Shown here in pieces: positions 49,246-57,060 of a stretch of 64,000 nt of DNA. Below the pieces are notes generated by a model, which saw only the letters and a list, made by a program, of their open reading frames with translations, ran no database searches and was not told the origin of the DNA. Numbering within the stretch: position 1 is the stretch's first letter; the number at the start of each line of letters is the position of its first letter. The translations under genes and the position numbers were made by a program. Source of the DNA: Halolamina sediminis (GTDB lineage Archaea; Halobacteriota; Halobacteria; Halobacteriales; Haloferacaceae); the NCBI RefSeq assembly GCF_001282785.1, contig NZ_CVUA01000001.1, positions 1,612,001 to 1,676,000 of the forward strand. The letters run 5' to 3'.

Positions 49246-50520
49246 ATGCGTCGGAGTGACCTCTTTCTCCCCGCGAGCCGCGAGCGCCGCGGCGAGGGGA
49301 CGGAAGCGACCGAACTCCTCGTGCGTGCGGGGCTGATCCGGGAGTTCGGCAGTGGGCTCTGGGCGCTCACGCCCGCCGGGCAGCGGATTCGGGAGAAAGC
49401 CGTCGACCGAATCCGGAGAGGGATGGACGGCGTCGGTGGGCAGGAGGTCACCCTTCCCGGCCTCCAGCAGCGCGAGCGCTGGGAACAGAGCGGCCGTTGG
49501 GGATCCTTCGAGGGCGAGATGTTCACCCTCGCGGACCGCGACGGCCGCGACCTCTGTTTCGCGCCCAGCCACGAGGAGGGGATGGTTCACCTGCTCGACG
49601 GGCTGGTGCGCTCCTACGACGAGCTCCCCCTGACGCTGTACCAGGTCGGCGCGAAGTTCCGGGACGACCACGCCCGCGCGGGCCTGCTGCGCTGCAAGGA
49701 GTTCACGATGAAGGACGCCTACTCGTTCCATACGGGCGAGGCCTCGCTGCGGGAAGGGTACCGCGAGATACGGGCGGCCTACGAGCGCATACTCGCCGAT
49801 CTCGGCATCGAGTTCGTGATCGCCGACGCCGCCAACAGCGTGATGGGCGGCGACCGCTCGGAGGAGTTTCTCGCGCCCGTCGAGAGCGGGACCTGCGAGC
49901 TGTTGGGCTGCACCGCCGACGGCTGCCGGTTCGGCCTGAGCGACGAGTCACCCCGGTTCGACGCGTTCGCGGACGGGGACGACTGCCCCGACTGCGGCGG
50001 CAGCCTCCGGAGCAGTGGCGGCGTCGAGGTGGGCCACACGTTCGAACTCGGGACGCGCTACGCCGACGCGATGGGGTTCACGGTCGACGATGCCGACGGC
50101 CGGCCCCGCGAGGTTCACATGGGTAGCTACGGGCTCGGCATCGGTCGGATCGTCCAGACGATGGTGATGCAGGGCGGCGCCGACTCGGGGGAAGCGGCCT
50201 GTCGTTGGCCCGTCACCGAGTGGGGATCGGTCGCGCCCTACCGAGCCGCGATCGTCCCCATCGGCGACGGGGAGATCGCGGCGGTGGCTACCGAGATTCA
50301 CGACGCGATCGGCGAGGACTGCCTCCTGTTCGACGGCGAGCAGTCCGTCGGCGAACGGTTCGCCGAGAGCGAACTGCTCGGGATTCCCGCGAAAATCATC
50401 CTCGGGAACCACTACCGCGAGACCGGCGAGGTGGAGGTCGAGGACCGCGACGGCGAGAGTCGGTCGGTGGCGCCCGAGGCAGTCCACGACGCCGTCGAAC
50501 GGTTCGCCGCCGGGAACTGA
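49246..50520 (+). CDS. proS: Bacterial-type prolyl-tRNA synthetase-like protein (424 aa)
   Basis: Class II synthetase fold. The N-terminal SDLFLPASRERRGEGTEATELLVRAGLIREFGSGLW matches bacterial ProRS. Motif 2 is KFRDDHARAGLLRCKEFTMKDAYSFH (about residue 142-167); motif 3 is MGSYGLGIGRIVQT (about 287-300); an anticodon-binding domain follows. Full-size bacterial ProRS is about 570 aa with an editing insertion; here it is replaced by a short Cys-rich segment (CELLGCTADGC...CPDCGGSL, about 225-252) that could bind Zn. Archaea normally use another type of ProRS. It may be a second ProRS or have a non-standard role. The 223 bp before it (49023-49245) show only TAGGTTTTTC (about 49100-49109) as a possible TATA region. 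Confidence 0.8.
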   Translation: MRRSDLFLPASRERRGEGTEATELLVRAGLIREFGSGLWALTPAGQRIREKAVDRIRRGMDGVGGQEVTLPGLQQRERWEQSGRWGSFEGEMFTLADRDGRDLCFAPSHEEGMVHLLDGLVRSYDELPLTLYQVGAKFRDDHARAGLLRCKEFTMKDAYSFHTGEASLREGYREIRAAYERILADLGIEFVIADAANSVMGGDRSEEFLAPVESGTCELLGCTADGCRFGLSDESPRFDAFADGDDCPDCGGSLRSSGGVEVGHTFELGTRYADAMGFTVDDADGRPREVHMGSYGLGIGRIVQTMVMQGGADSGEAACRWPVTEWGSVAPYRAAIVPIGDGEIAAVATEIHDAIGEDCLLFDGEQSVGERFAESELLGIPAKIILGNHYRETGEVEVEDRDGESRSVAPEAVHDAVERFAAGN

Positions 50521-50618
50521 GCCCGGCGGGCAGCCCTCGGGCCGCGTGGCGGCGGTGCCGCGGGGACGCCGGAAGCCACGCGATTCAAATAGGCCGAGCC
50601 AGTTATCCCCGATAACGA

Positions 50619-51788
50619 ATGAGCGAGGACTTCTATGAGGTGCTGGGGGTCTCCCGGGACGCCGACGAGGACGAGATCCAGCAGGCGTTCCGCCAGAAGG
50701 CTTCCCAGTACCACCCGGACGTGAGCGACGATCCCGACGCCGAGGAGAAGTTCCGCAAAGCCAAGAAGGCCAAGGAGGTGCTCACCGACGAGGAGAAGCG
50801 GCAGGCGTACGACCAGATGGGTCACGAGCGCTTCGAACAGGCCGAGAAGCGCGGCGGCTTCGACCAGGGCGGCGGTGGCGCTGGTGGCATGGGCGGTGGC
50901 CCCTTCGGCGGCGGCATGGGTGGCGGGGGCGGCGGCTTCGAGGACATCTTCGAGCAGTTCTTCGGCGGCGGCCGCGGGGGCGGCCGTGGCGGCGGCGGCA
51001 ACCGCCCGCAGGCCGGTCGAGACATCCGCACCGGCATGTCGATCACGCTTTCGGAGGCCTACGAGGGCGTCAGCAAGGAGTTCACCATCGAGCGCCCCGA
51101 GCAGTGTCCCGACTGCGACGGCGCGGGCCACCCCGCCGACGCCGACGTAGAGACCTGCCCGGAGTGTAACGGGCAGGGGCAGGTCACGCAGGTCCAGCAG
51201 ACGCCGCTGGGTCGCGTCCAGCAGACCCAGACCTGCCGGCGCTGTGGCGGCGAGGGCGAGCTGTACTCCGAGGACTGTAAGACGTGTTCGGGCGACGGCG
51301 TCGTCCGGCAGGAGGCCACCCTGCAGGTCGACGTGCCTGCCGGCATCCAGAGCGGGCAGAGCCTCCGGATGAACCGCGAGGGCGCGCCCGGCGAGAACGG
51401 CGGCCCCAAGGGCGACCTGCTGATCGAGGTCGAGGTCGAGGACCACCCCGAGTTCGAGCGCGACGGCGCCGACCTCGAGCACCGCCACGCCATCTCGTTC
51501 CCGCAGGCCACCTTCGGCGCGACCGTCGAGGTGCCCACGCTCGACGGCCCCGTCGAACTCGACATCCCCGCCGGCACGCAGTCCGGTGAGCGGTTCCGCC
51601 TCCAGGGCAAGGGGATGCCTCGGCTGCGCGGGCGCGGGCAGGGCAACCTCTACGTCGACGTGCAGATCGTCACGCCCGACGATCTGAACGAGGAGCAGCG
51701 CGAGGCGCTCGAACAGTTCGCCGAGGCCGGCGGCGAGGAGGTCGACGTGGATCGCGGCTTCTTCGAGAAGCTCCGCAGTTCGCTGTAG
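50619..51788 (+). CDS. dnaJ: Hsp40 co-chaperone DnaJ (389 aa)
   Basis: Type I DnaJ. The J domain (residues 1-70) has YHPDVSDDPDAEEKF with HPD. A Gly/Phe-rich region follows (about 82-130, poly-Gly). Four CxxCxGxG zinc repeats lie at about 160-225: CPDCDGAG, CPECNGQG, CRRCGGEG, CKTCSGDG. The C-terminal client domains (VPAGIQSGQSLRM, PQATFGATVEVPTLDGPVELDIPAGTQSG) end in RGFFEKLRSSL. It delivers clients to DnaK. ATTCAAATAGG (about 50582-50592) about 35 nt before the ATG at 50619 is its probable TATA box. A T-run (51797-51801) after the stop may terminate transcription. Confidence 0.95.
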   Translation: MSEDFYEVLGVSRDADEDEIQQAFRQKASQYHPDVSDDPDAEEKFRKAKKAKEVLTDEEKRQAYDQMGHERFEQAEKRGGFDQGGGGAGGMGGGPFGGGMGGGGGGFEDIFEQFFGGGRGGGRGGGGNRPQAGRDIRTGMSITLSEAYEGVSKEFTIERPEQCPDCDGAGHPADADVETCPECNGQGQVTQVQQTPLGRVQQTQTCRRCGGEGELYSEDCKTCSGDGVVRQEATLQVDVPAGIQSGQSLRMNREGAPGENGGPKGDLLIEVEVEDHPEFERDGADLEHRHAISFPQATFGATVEVPTLDGPVELDIPAGTQSGERFRLQGKGMPRLRGRGQGNLYVDVQIVTPDDLNEEQREALEQFAEAGGEEVDVDRGFFEKLRSSL

Positions 51789-51831
51789 CCGCCGCGCGAT
51801 TTTTCACGGCAGCGGCCCACGACTTACGCGC

Positions 51832-52152
51832 ATGAGCCACGACACCGTCAGCTACGACGACGTGGAACCGAAGGCGCCCGGGATGTACTTCCTCCGGGAC
51901 GCGCTCGACTGCGAGAACCTCGGCGTCACCGTCGTCGAGGCCGACGCCGGCTGGGAGGGGATGGAACACGCCCACGAGAGCGACGGACAAGAGGAGGTGT
52001 ACGTCCTGCTCGCGGGATCGGCGAAGCTCACCGTCGAGGGTGACACTGTCGACATGGACGCCGGCGACGCCGTCCGCGTCGACGGGGAGGACTCCCGGAT
52101 GCTCCTGTTCGAGGAAGACGACTCCCGGATGGTGATCGCCGGCGCGCCGTAG
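51832..52152 (+). CDS. Cupin-domain protein (106 aa)
   Basis: Single cupin barrel. GMEHAHESDGQEEVYVLLAGSAKLTVEGD supplies the G(x)5HxH(x)3-4E(x)6G pattern, with the His-x-His and Glu metal ligands. The second motif (VDMDAGDAVRVDGEDS) has no clear His, so metal binding is reduced to three ligands. The protein is a small domain for binding or isomerising a sugar- or acid-type molecule; function is unknown. The ATG at 51832 is 43 bp after dnaJ. Confidence 0.82.
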   Translation: MSHDTVSYDDVEPKAPGMYFLRDALDCENLGVTVVEADAGWEGMEHAHESDGQEEVYVLLAGSAKLTVEGDTVDMDAGDAVRVDGEDSRMLLFEEDDSRMVIAGAP

Positions 52153-52243
52153 AGTCGTCGGCGTACCGTCGAGCCACGGAGCGCTACCCGTCCCGAGCCG
52201 TCGACCGCCGGAGCCTTATCGCTCCGGACCGCGTCCCCCGATC

Positions 52244-52978
52244 ATGGACGTAGTCGGCGACCTGCTCGCCCGTGACCGCCGCAGCGATCGACCGGCGCTC
52301 TCGATCGGGGACCGCGAGCGGAGCTACCACGAACTGATCACGAACGCGTACAAGGCGGGCAACGTTCTCCGTTTTCACGGCGTCGGCGAGGATCGAACGG
52401 TCGCCGTCGCCCCCGTTCCCGACCTGCCGCCCCTCCTCTCGTTCCTCGGCGCCGCCCAGCTCGGCGCCGCAACGCGGTTCGACCCCGCTGCCGGCAGCGA
52501 CGCCGGCGACCGACTGCTGCTCGTCCCCGCCGCCGAGCAAGCCGCCTACGCCCCCGGTCCCGGCACCAAAATCGCGGTGTTCGGGGGCGAGGCGACCGAC
52601 GCCGAGACGATCGACTGGGAGGAGTCCGTCTGGAGCGAGAACCCCGCGTTCCCGCCGACCGAGATCGATCCCGGGACGCCGCTGCTCGCCGACGGGGACC
52701 GCACGGTGAGCCACGGCGACGCGCTCGCGGCCGCCTCCGAGATCGCGGAGCTCCGCGGGCTCGACGCCGACAGTCGCGTGGTCCTCCGGGAGTCGCTCGC
52801 CGACCCGGCTGCGGTGGTCGTCGGGGTGCTCGCACCGCTTCTGGTCGGCGGCTGTATCGTACTCGCCGACCCGGCAGCCACGGCGACAGCGGCAGTCGGT
52901 GACCTCGCGGTGGTTTCGGGCGACGCCCCCGAGCCGGCCACCGTCGATCCTGACGAGCTCACGCTCTCACGGAACTGA
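52244..52978 (+). CDS. Truncated acyl-CoA-synthetase-like protein (244 aa)
   Basis: The N-terminal part (VGDLLARDRRSDRPALSIGDRERSYHELITNAYKAGNVLRFHGVGEDRTVAVAP) and LSFLGAAQLGAATRFDP match the start of an adenylate-forming (ANL) enzyme. The ATP-binding P-loop (normally (S/T)SGTTGxPKG) and the C-terminal lid domain are missing. A middle part (VVLRESLADPAAVVVGVLAPLLVGGCIVLADPA) resembles the N-subdomain helix after the P-loop. It cannot be catalytically active as a full ligase. It may be a degenerate or regulatory ANL protein; the frame is intact, so it is not a simple pseudogene. The full-length acetate ligase is encoded at 54397-56403. Confidence 0.72.
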   Translation: MDVVGDLLARDRRSDRPALSIGDRERSYHELITNAYKAGNVLRFHGVGEDRTVAVAPVPDLPPLLSFLGAAQLGAATRFDPAAGSDAGDRLLLVPAAEQAAYAPGPGTKIAVFGGEATDAETIDWEESVWSENPAFPPTEIDPGTPLLADGDRTVSHGDALAAASEIAELRGLDADSRVVLRESLADPAAVVVGVLAPLLVGGCIVLADPAATATAAVGDLAVVSGDAPEPATVDPDELTLSRN

Positions 52979-53032
52979 GAGCCGATGGGTCAGGCCGACG
53001 TAGGTAACGGCCGCAGTCGCCCCCACACGGTG

Positions 53033-53038
53033 TTTTAA
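53033..53038 (+). promoter_or_regulatory. TATA box of the DAACS gene
   Basis: TTTTAA is centred about 26 nt before a predicted start near 53062, just before the ATG at 53068. The mRNA would have a leader of a few nt at most. Confidence 0.5.
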
Positions 53039-53067
53039 GTACGGGTGCCCGGAAGATCGGGCGGATC

Positions 53068-54369
53068 ATGAGTACAGTTGGCGGATACTGGTCTCGGTAT
53101 CGGTCGGTTCCGATCGTGTATCGTATCGGGGCGGCGTTCCTCCTCGGCTCGGTCGTCGGGCTCGCGGTCGGACAGCCCGCGACGCAGCTCCAGCCGCTGG
53201 GCGACCTGTTCGTCCAGATGCTGAGCATGCTGATCATCCCCATTATCGTGTTCACGCTGCTGATGGGGGCGAGACGGCTGACACCGAGCAAGCTCGGCCG
53301 GATCGGCGGGCAGGTCGTGGGGCTGTACGCCCTCACGTCCGGGCTCGCCGTCGCCTTCGGGCTGCTGGTGGCGAACCTCATCAACCCCGGCGAGAACCTC
53401 GAACTAACCGGCGGCGAGGCGATGGAGGCGGAGGCACCCGACATCGTCGAAGTGATCCTGGGGATCGTCCCCTCGAATCCGATCGGCGCGATGGCCGCGG
53501 GCGACATTTTGCCGGTCATCTTCTTCGTTATCGTGTTCGGCTACGCGCTGGCGGTGGTCGAGGAGTCCGACGAGATCTCCGAGCAGGTCAGCGAGGGGAT
53601 CGAGAGCTTCTACAACCTCGCTGAGGCCGGCGCCGAGGCGATGTTCAAAGTCGTCTGGGGCGTGATGGAGTACGGCGTGCTGGGCGTGTTCGCGCTGATG
53701 GCGTCCGTGTTCGGGCAGGCGGGCGTCGACGCGATCGTCCCGTTCGCGCTGTTGATCCTCACGCTGCTGATCGCCGTGAGCCTGCACATCGCCGTCGTCC
53801 ACCTGGGCGGGCTGGTGATGCTACTGGCCGGCCAGTCGCCGATCAAGTTCCTGCGCGGCGGCCGCGAGGCGCTGATCACGGCGCTGTCGATCCGCTCCTC
53901 GTCGGGGACGCTGCCGGTGACGATGAACGACGCCGACGAGAACCTCAAGATCGACGAGAGCGTCTACAGCTTCTCGCTCCCACTGGGCGCGACGATCAAC
54001 ATGGACGGGACCGCGCTGTACCAGGGCGTCGCGGCGATCTTCGCCGCGAACTTGGTCGGGGTCTCACTGACGCTGCCCGAACAGTTCACGGTCGTCGTGG
54101 TCGCGGTGCTCGCGAGCATCGGCGCCGCGGGCGTCCCCGGCACGGGGCTGATCATGCTGACGCTGGTGCTGACCCAGCTGGGGCTGCCGCTGGAAGTGGT
54201 CGGGTTCGTCGCCGGCGTCGACCCGATCCTCGACCGGCTGCGCACGATGACCAACATCTCCGGCGACCTCGCGGTGACGACGGTCGTCGCGAAGTGGAAC
54301 AACGCCGTCGACTTCGCGAGCGGCTCGTGGGTGGGAGAGCCGAACGGCTCGGCACCCGCCGACGACTGA
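53068..54369 (+). CDS. Dicarboxylate/amino acid:cation symporter, DAACS/SDF family (433 aa)
   Basis: Membrane carrier of the glutamate/aspartate transporter type. Eight or so membrane segments, the re-entrant serine-rich loop SIRSSSGTLPVTMNDADE (about residue 275) and the transport core SLPLGATINMDGTALYQGVAAIFAAN (about 302-328) with the NMDGT motif. ASIGAAGVPGTGLIMLTLVL matches the second hairpin. A long acidic loop lies around residues 105-125. It takes up a dicarboxylate or acidic amino acid with Na+ or H+. It is a single gene, convergent with the ligase gene at 54397. Confidence 0.92.
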   Translation: MSTVGGYWSRYRSVPIVYRIGAAFLLGSVVGLAVGQPATQLQPLGDLFVQMLSMLIIPIIVFTLLMGARRLTPSKLGRIGGQVVGLYALTSGLAVAFGLLVANLINPGENLELTGGEAMEAEAPDIVEVILGIVPSNPIGAMAAGDILPVIFFVIVFGYALAVVEESDEISEQVSEGIESFYNLAEAGAEAMFKVVWGVMEYGVLGVFALMASVFGQAGVDAIVPFALLILTLLIAVSLHIAVVHLGGLVMLLAGQSPIKFLRGGREALITALSIRSSSGTLPVTMNDADENLKIDESVYSFSLPLGATINMDGTALYQGVAAIFAANLVGVSLTLPEQFTVVVVAVLASIGAAGVPGTGLIMLTLVLTQLGLPLEVVGFVAGVDPILDRLRTMTNISGDLAVTTVVAKWNNAVDFASGSWVGEPNGSAPADD

Positions 54370-54396
54370 GCCGCCACAAAGAGCGGTTCGGTGGCG

Positions 54397-56403
54397 CTAC
54401 GACGCGTCTTTCAGCTCGTCGAACGCCTCGGGGTTCTCCATCGAGGAGAGGTCCCCGGGGTCCTCACCCTTGTACGCCGCCTCGATCGCGCGGCGGATCA
54501 CCTTCCCCGACTGCGTCTTGGGGAACTCGTCGACGAACAGTATCTCGCGAGGGCGGAACGGCTTGCCGTGCTCCTCGCCGACCAGCTCGCGGAGCTCCTC
54601 GGCGAGTTCGTCGCTCGACTCGACGCCCTCCTCGGGGATGACGTAGGTCACGACCGCGGTGCCGGTGGTGTCGTCCGGGACGCCAACGGCGGCGGCTTGG
54701 TTCACGTCGCCGTGTTCGACAAGCACGCCCTCGATCTCGGCGGGGCCGACCTTCCGGCCGGCGACGTTGAGCGCGTCGTCGGCGCGGCCGTGGAGGAACC
54801 AGAACCCCTCCTCGTCCTTCTGGGCGAAGTCGCCGTGGTCCCAGAGATCGTCCCACGTCGACCAGTACTCTTCCAGGTAGCGCTCGTCGCCCGACCAGAG
54901 GCTCTTGGTCATCGACGGGCAGGAGTCACGCGCGACGAGGAAGCCGCGCTCGTGGTCCTCCTTCACGGAGTTGCCGTCGTTGTCGACGATGTCGATGTCC
55001 ATCCCCAGCCCCGGGCCGCCCAGCGTGCCGGGTTTGAGATCGTTGATCGGCAGCGGCATCAGGAAGCAGCCACAGATCTCGGTGCCGCCGGAGATGTTGA
55101 TGATCGGCGCCTCGCCGCCGCCGACCTGCTCGTAGTACCACAGCCACGACTCGGGGTCCCAGGGTTCGCCCGTCGAACCCAGCAGCCGGAGGCTGGAGAG
55201 GTCGTACTGCTCGACGACTTCGTCACCGTGCTTGCGCAGCGCGCGGATCGCAGTCGGGGAGACGCCGAACGTGGTGATCCCGTGCTCCTCGATCATCTCC
55301 CAGAATCGGCCGGGATGGGGGTGGTCGGGCGCGCCCTCGTACATGAACGTCGTGCCCGCGAAGTGGTGGTTGCCGATCAGCGTCCACGGCCCCATCATCC
55401 AGCCGATGTCGCTGACCCAGAAGAAGCGGTCGGACTCCTTCTGGTCGAAGCCGAAGTGGATCTCCTTCGCGCACTGAGTCAGCACCCCGGCGTGGGTGTG
55501 GACGATCCCCTTCGGCTCGCCCGTGGTCCCGGAGGAGTACAGCAGCATCGACTCCTGATCCGACGGCAGCGACTTGGTGTCGTACTCGCCGTCCTGCTCG
55601 GCGACCGTGTCGCCCCACCAGTCGTCGCGGTCGTCGTCCCACGGCACGTCTACTTCGGGGTTCTCACGATCACCGAGCCGGTCGAACACGACGACGTTCT
55701 CGACGTGGCCGGCCTGCTCGATCGCCTCGTCGGAGCCCGCCTTCAGCCGGACGGGGCTCCCGCGACGGTAGAACCCGTCGCCGGTGAACAGCACCGAGGG
55801 CTCGGCGTCGTCGATCCGGGTCGCGGTCGCCTCGACGCCGAACCCCGAGAAGATCGGCACCACGATCGCGCCCACCTTGAAACAGCCGTAGAGGATCGAG
55901 ATCACCTCCGGCACCATCGGCATGTAGAGGCCAACGGTGTCGCCGGTCTCGATCCCCGCCTCCTCGAGGTAGTTCGCGACGCGATTGGCCTGCCGGTAGA
56001 GGTCGTGGAACGTCCGCTCGTCGACTTCGCCGTCCTCGCCCTCCCAGATACAGGCGACCGTGTTGCGCTCGGGGGCGTCAGCCTCGGCGTAGCGGTCCAG
56101 CGTGTTGTGGGCGATGTTGATCTCGCCGCCGGGGTACCAGTCGGTGAACTGCGGCCCGTCGCTGTTGTCACGGACCGTATCGTAGGCCTCGTAGAACTCC
56201 ACGTCGAGGTAGTCCGCCATCTCGTCCCAGAACCAGTCGACGCCCGACTCGGGCTCGCCCTCGATCTCGGTCGTGGTGCGCTCGATCAGCTCCTCGTAGT
56301 CGTCGATACCGTACGCCTGCATGAACTGCCAGACGTTGGTCGACTCCACGAACTCCCGATCCGGCTCGTGGACGACCTCGTCGAACCCCTCGCTCGTTTC
56401 CAT
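54397..56403 (-). CDS. Acetate-CoA-ligase-like AMP-forming acyl-CoA synthetase (668 aa)
   Basis: Adenylate-forming enzyme, full length. Residues 40-150 form an ACS N-terminal region (WFWDEMADYLDVEFYEAY, DWYPGGEINIAHNTLDRY). The P-loop is LLYSSGTTGEPKGIVHTHAG (about 278), the ATP/Mg motif GSTGEPWDPESWLWYYEQVGG (about 408), then LHGRADDALNVAGRKVGPAEIEG (about 545). The C-terminal lid Lys is in FPKTQSGKVIRRAIE. It activates a short-chain acid with ATP and CoA. The exact acid (acetate or propionate) is not shown. It ends 27 bp from the convergent DAACS gene; the truncated synthetase-like gene at 52244 is a relative. Confidence 0.9.
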   Translation of the reverse strand: METSEGFDEVVHEPDREFVESTNVWQFMQAYGIDDYEELIERTTTEIEGEPESGVDWFWDEMADYLDVEFYEAYDTVRDNSDGPQFTDWYPGGEINIAHNTLDRYAEADAPERNTVACIWEGEDGEVDERTFHDLYRQANRVANYLEEAGIETGDTVGLYMPMVPEVISILYGCFKVGAIVVPIFSGFGVEATATRIDDAEPSVLFTGDGFYRRGSPVRLKAGSDEAIEQAGHVENVVVFDRLGDRENPEVDVPWDDDRDDWWGDTVAEQDGEYDTKSLPSDQESMLLYSSGTTGEPKGIVHTHAGVLTQCAKEIHFGFDQKESDRFFWVSDIGWMMGPWTLIGNHHFAGTTFMYEGAPDHPHPGRFWEMIEEHGITTFGVSPTAIRALRKHGDEVVEQYDLSSLRLLGSTGEPWDPESWLWYYEQVGGGEAPIINISGGTEICGCFLMPLPINDLKPGTLGGPGLGMDIDIVDNDGNSVKEDHERGFLVARDSCPSMTKSLWSGDERYLEEYWSTWDDLWDHGDFAQKDEEGFWFLHGRADDALNVAGRKVGPAEIEGVLVEHGDVNQAAAVGVPDDTTGTAVVTYVIPEEGVESSDELAEELRELVGEEHGKPFRPREILFVDEFPKTQSGKVIRRAIEAAYKGEDPGDLSSMENPEAFDELKDAS

Positions 56404-56558
56404 ACGTCGGGCGTTTTGGGGGAGCGGGGAAGTAACTTACTCGACGACCGCCGGCCGGAGTTGCCGACCGAGCAGACGAGAGTCGCGTCGTCCGTTCCGG
56501 CGGCTGTCAGAGCCCCGCACCGACGGTGGAAGCCGGAAACGGGTCGAACGCCGACCGC

Positions 56559-56999
56559 TTACGGCTCCGAAGCCGACGAGAAGGAGGACTCGGGGTCCTC
56601 CGCCGGCTGGACGAGATCGCCGTCGATGCGGTGTTTGGCCAACTTCGCGCGGAGCATATCGCCTTCGAGGTCGTCGTCGGCCAGCCTCGCGATGAACCGG
56701 AGCGACTTCGCGTGGGCGCCGAAGGGGGTTCCCGCGAGCGGGGAGAGCGGACCGGTGGGATGACCCGGCTCGTCGTACTTCTTCGAGTGTGTCTCCTCGA
56801 GCGAGAGCGCCTCTAGGTGTTGCTCGACCTCCCGACGGACCCCCGGAGAGATCCACGACAACCCCTCGTAGTACCGGAGCGAACAGAGCGCGCCGGCGGT
56901 GCCGAAGGTCGTGCCGAGGTACTTGACCCACTGGAGGAGCGGTTCGGAGCCGTCGAGGGGTCCCTCGAGGAACGGGCGCGTTCCGGAGACGTCTGGCAT
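56559..56999 (-). CDS. Archaellum accessory protein with FlaD/E domain, ArlE-like (146 aa)
   Basis: The core (EPLLQWVKYLGTTFGTAGALCSLRYYEGLSWISPGVRREVEQHLEAL) matches the FlaD/FlaE domain: conserved GxAxALxxYxxxGWIS. The start MPDVSGTRPF at 56999 was chosen because the family-like part starts just after it. The C-terminal part (IARLADDDLEGDMLRAKLAKHRIDGDLV) is distinct. It is last in the leftward archaellum operon after arlJ, separated by 61 bp. In haloarchaea ArlD/ArlE link the motor to chemotaxis proteins. Confidence 0.85.
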   Translation of the reverse strand: MPDVSGTRPFLEGPLDGSEPLLQWVKYLGTTFGTAGALCSLRYYEGLSWISPGVRREVEQHLEALSLEETHSKKYDEPGHPTGPLSPLAGTPFGAHAKSLRFIARLADDDLEGDMLRAKLAKHRIDGDLVQPAEDPESSFSSASEP

Positions 57000-57060
57000 G
57001 GGTCGGCGTTGGGCCACCGCCACCTAAAGTGGGGGGAGCGTTTCGAGAGTTGAGTCGCGC

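Noticed and set aside
52244-52978. Annotating the truncated synthetase-like gene as a pseudogene
   Set aside because: The frame is uninterrupted, has normal codon use and a sensible start, so loss of function of the whole gene is not shown.
53030-53045. A third copy of the 39-nt element (TTTTAAGTACGG)
   Set aside because: Only about 8 bp match and the position fits a TATA box of the DAACS gene.
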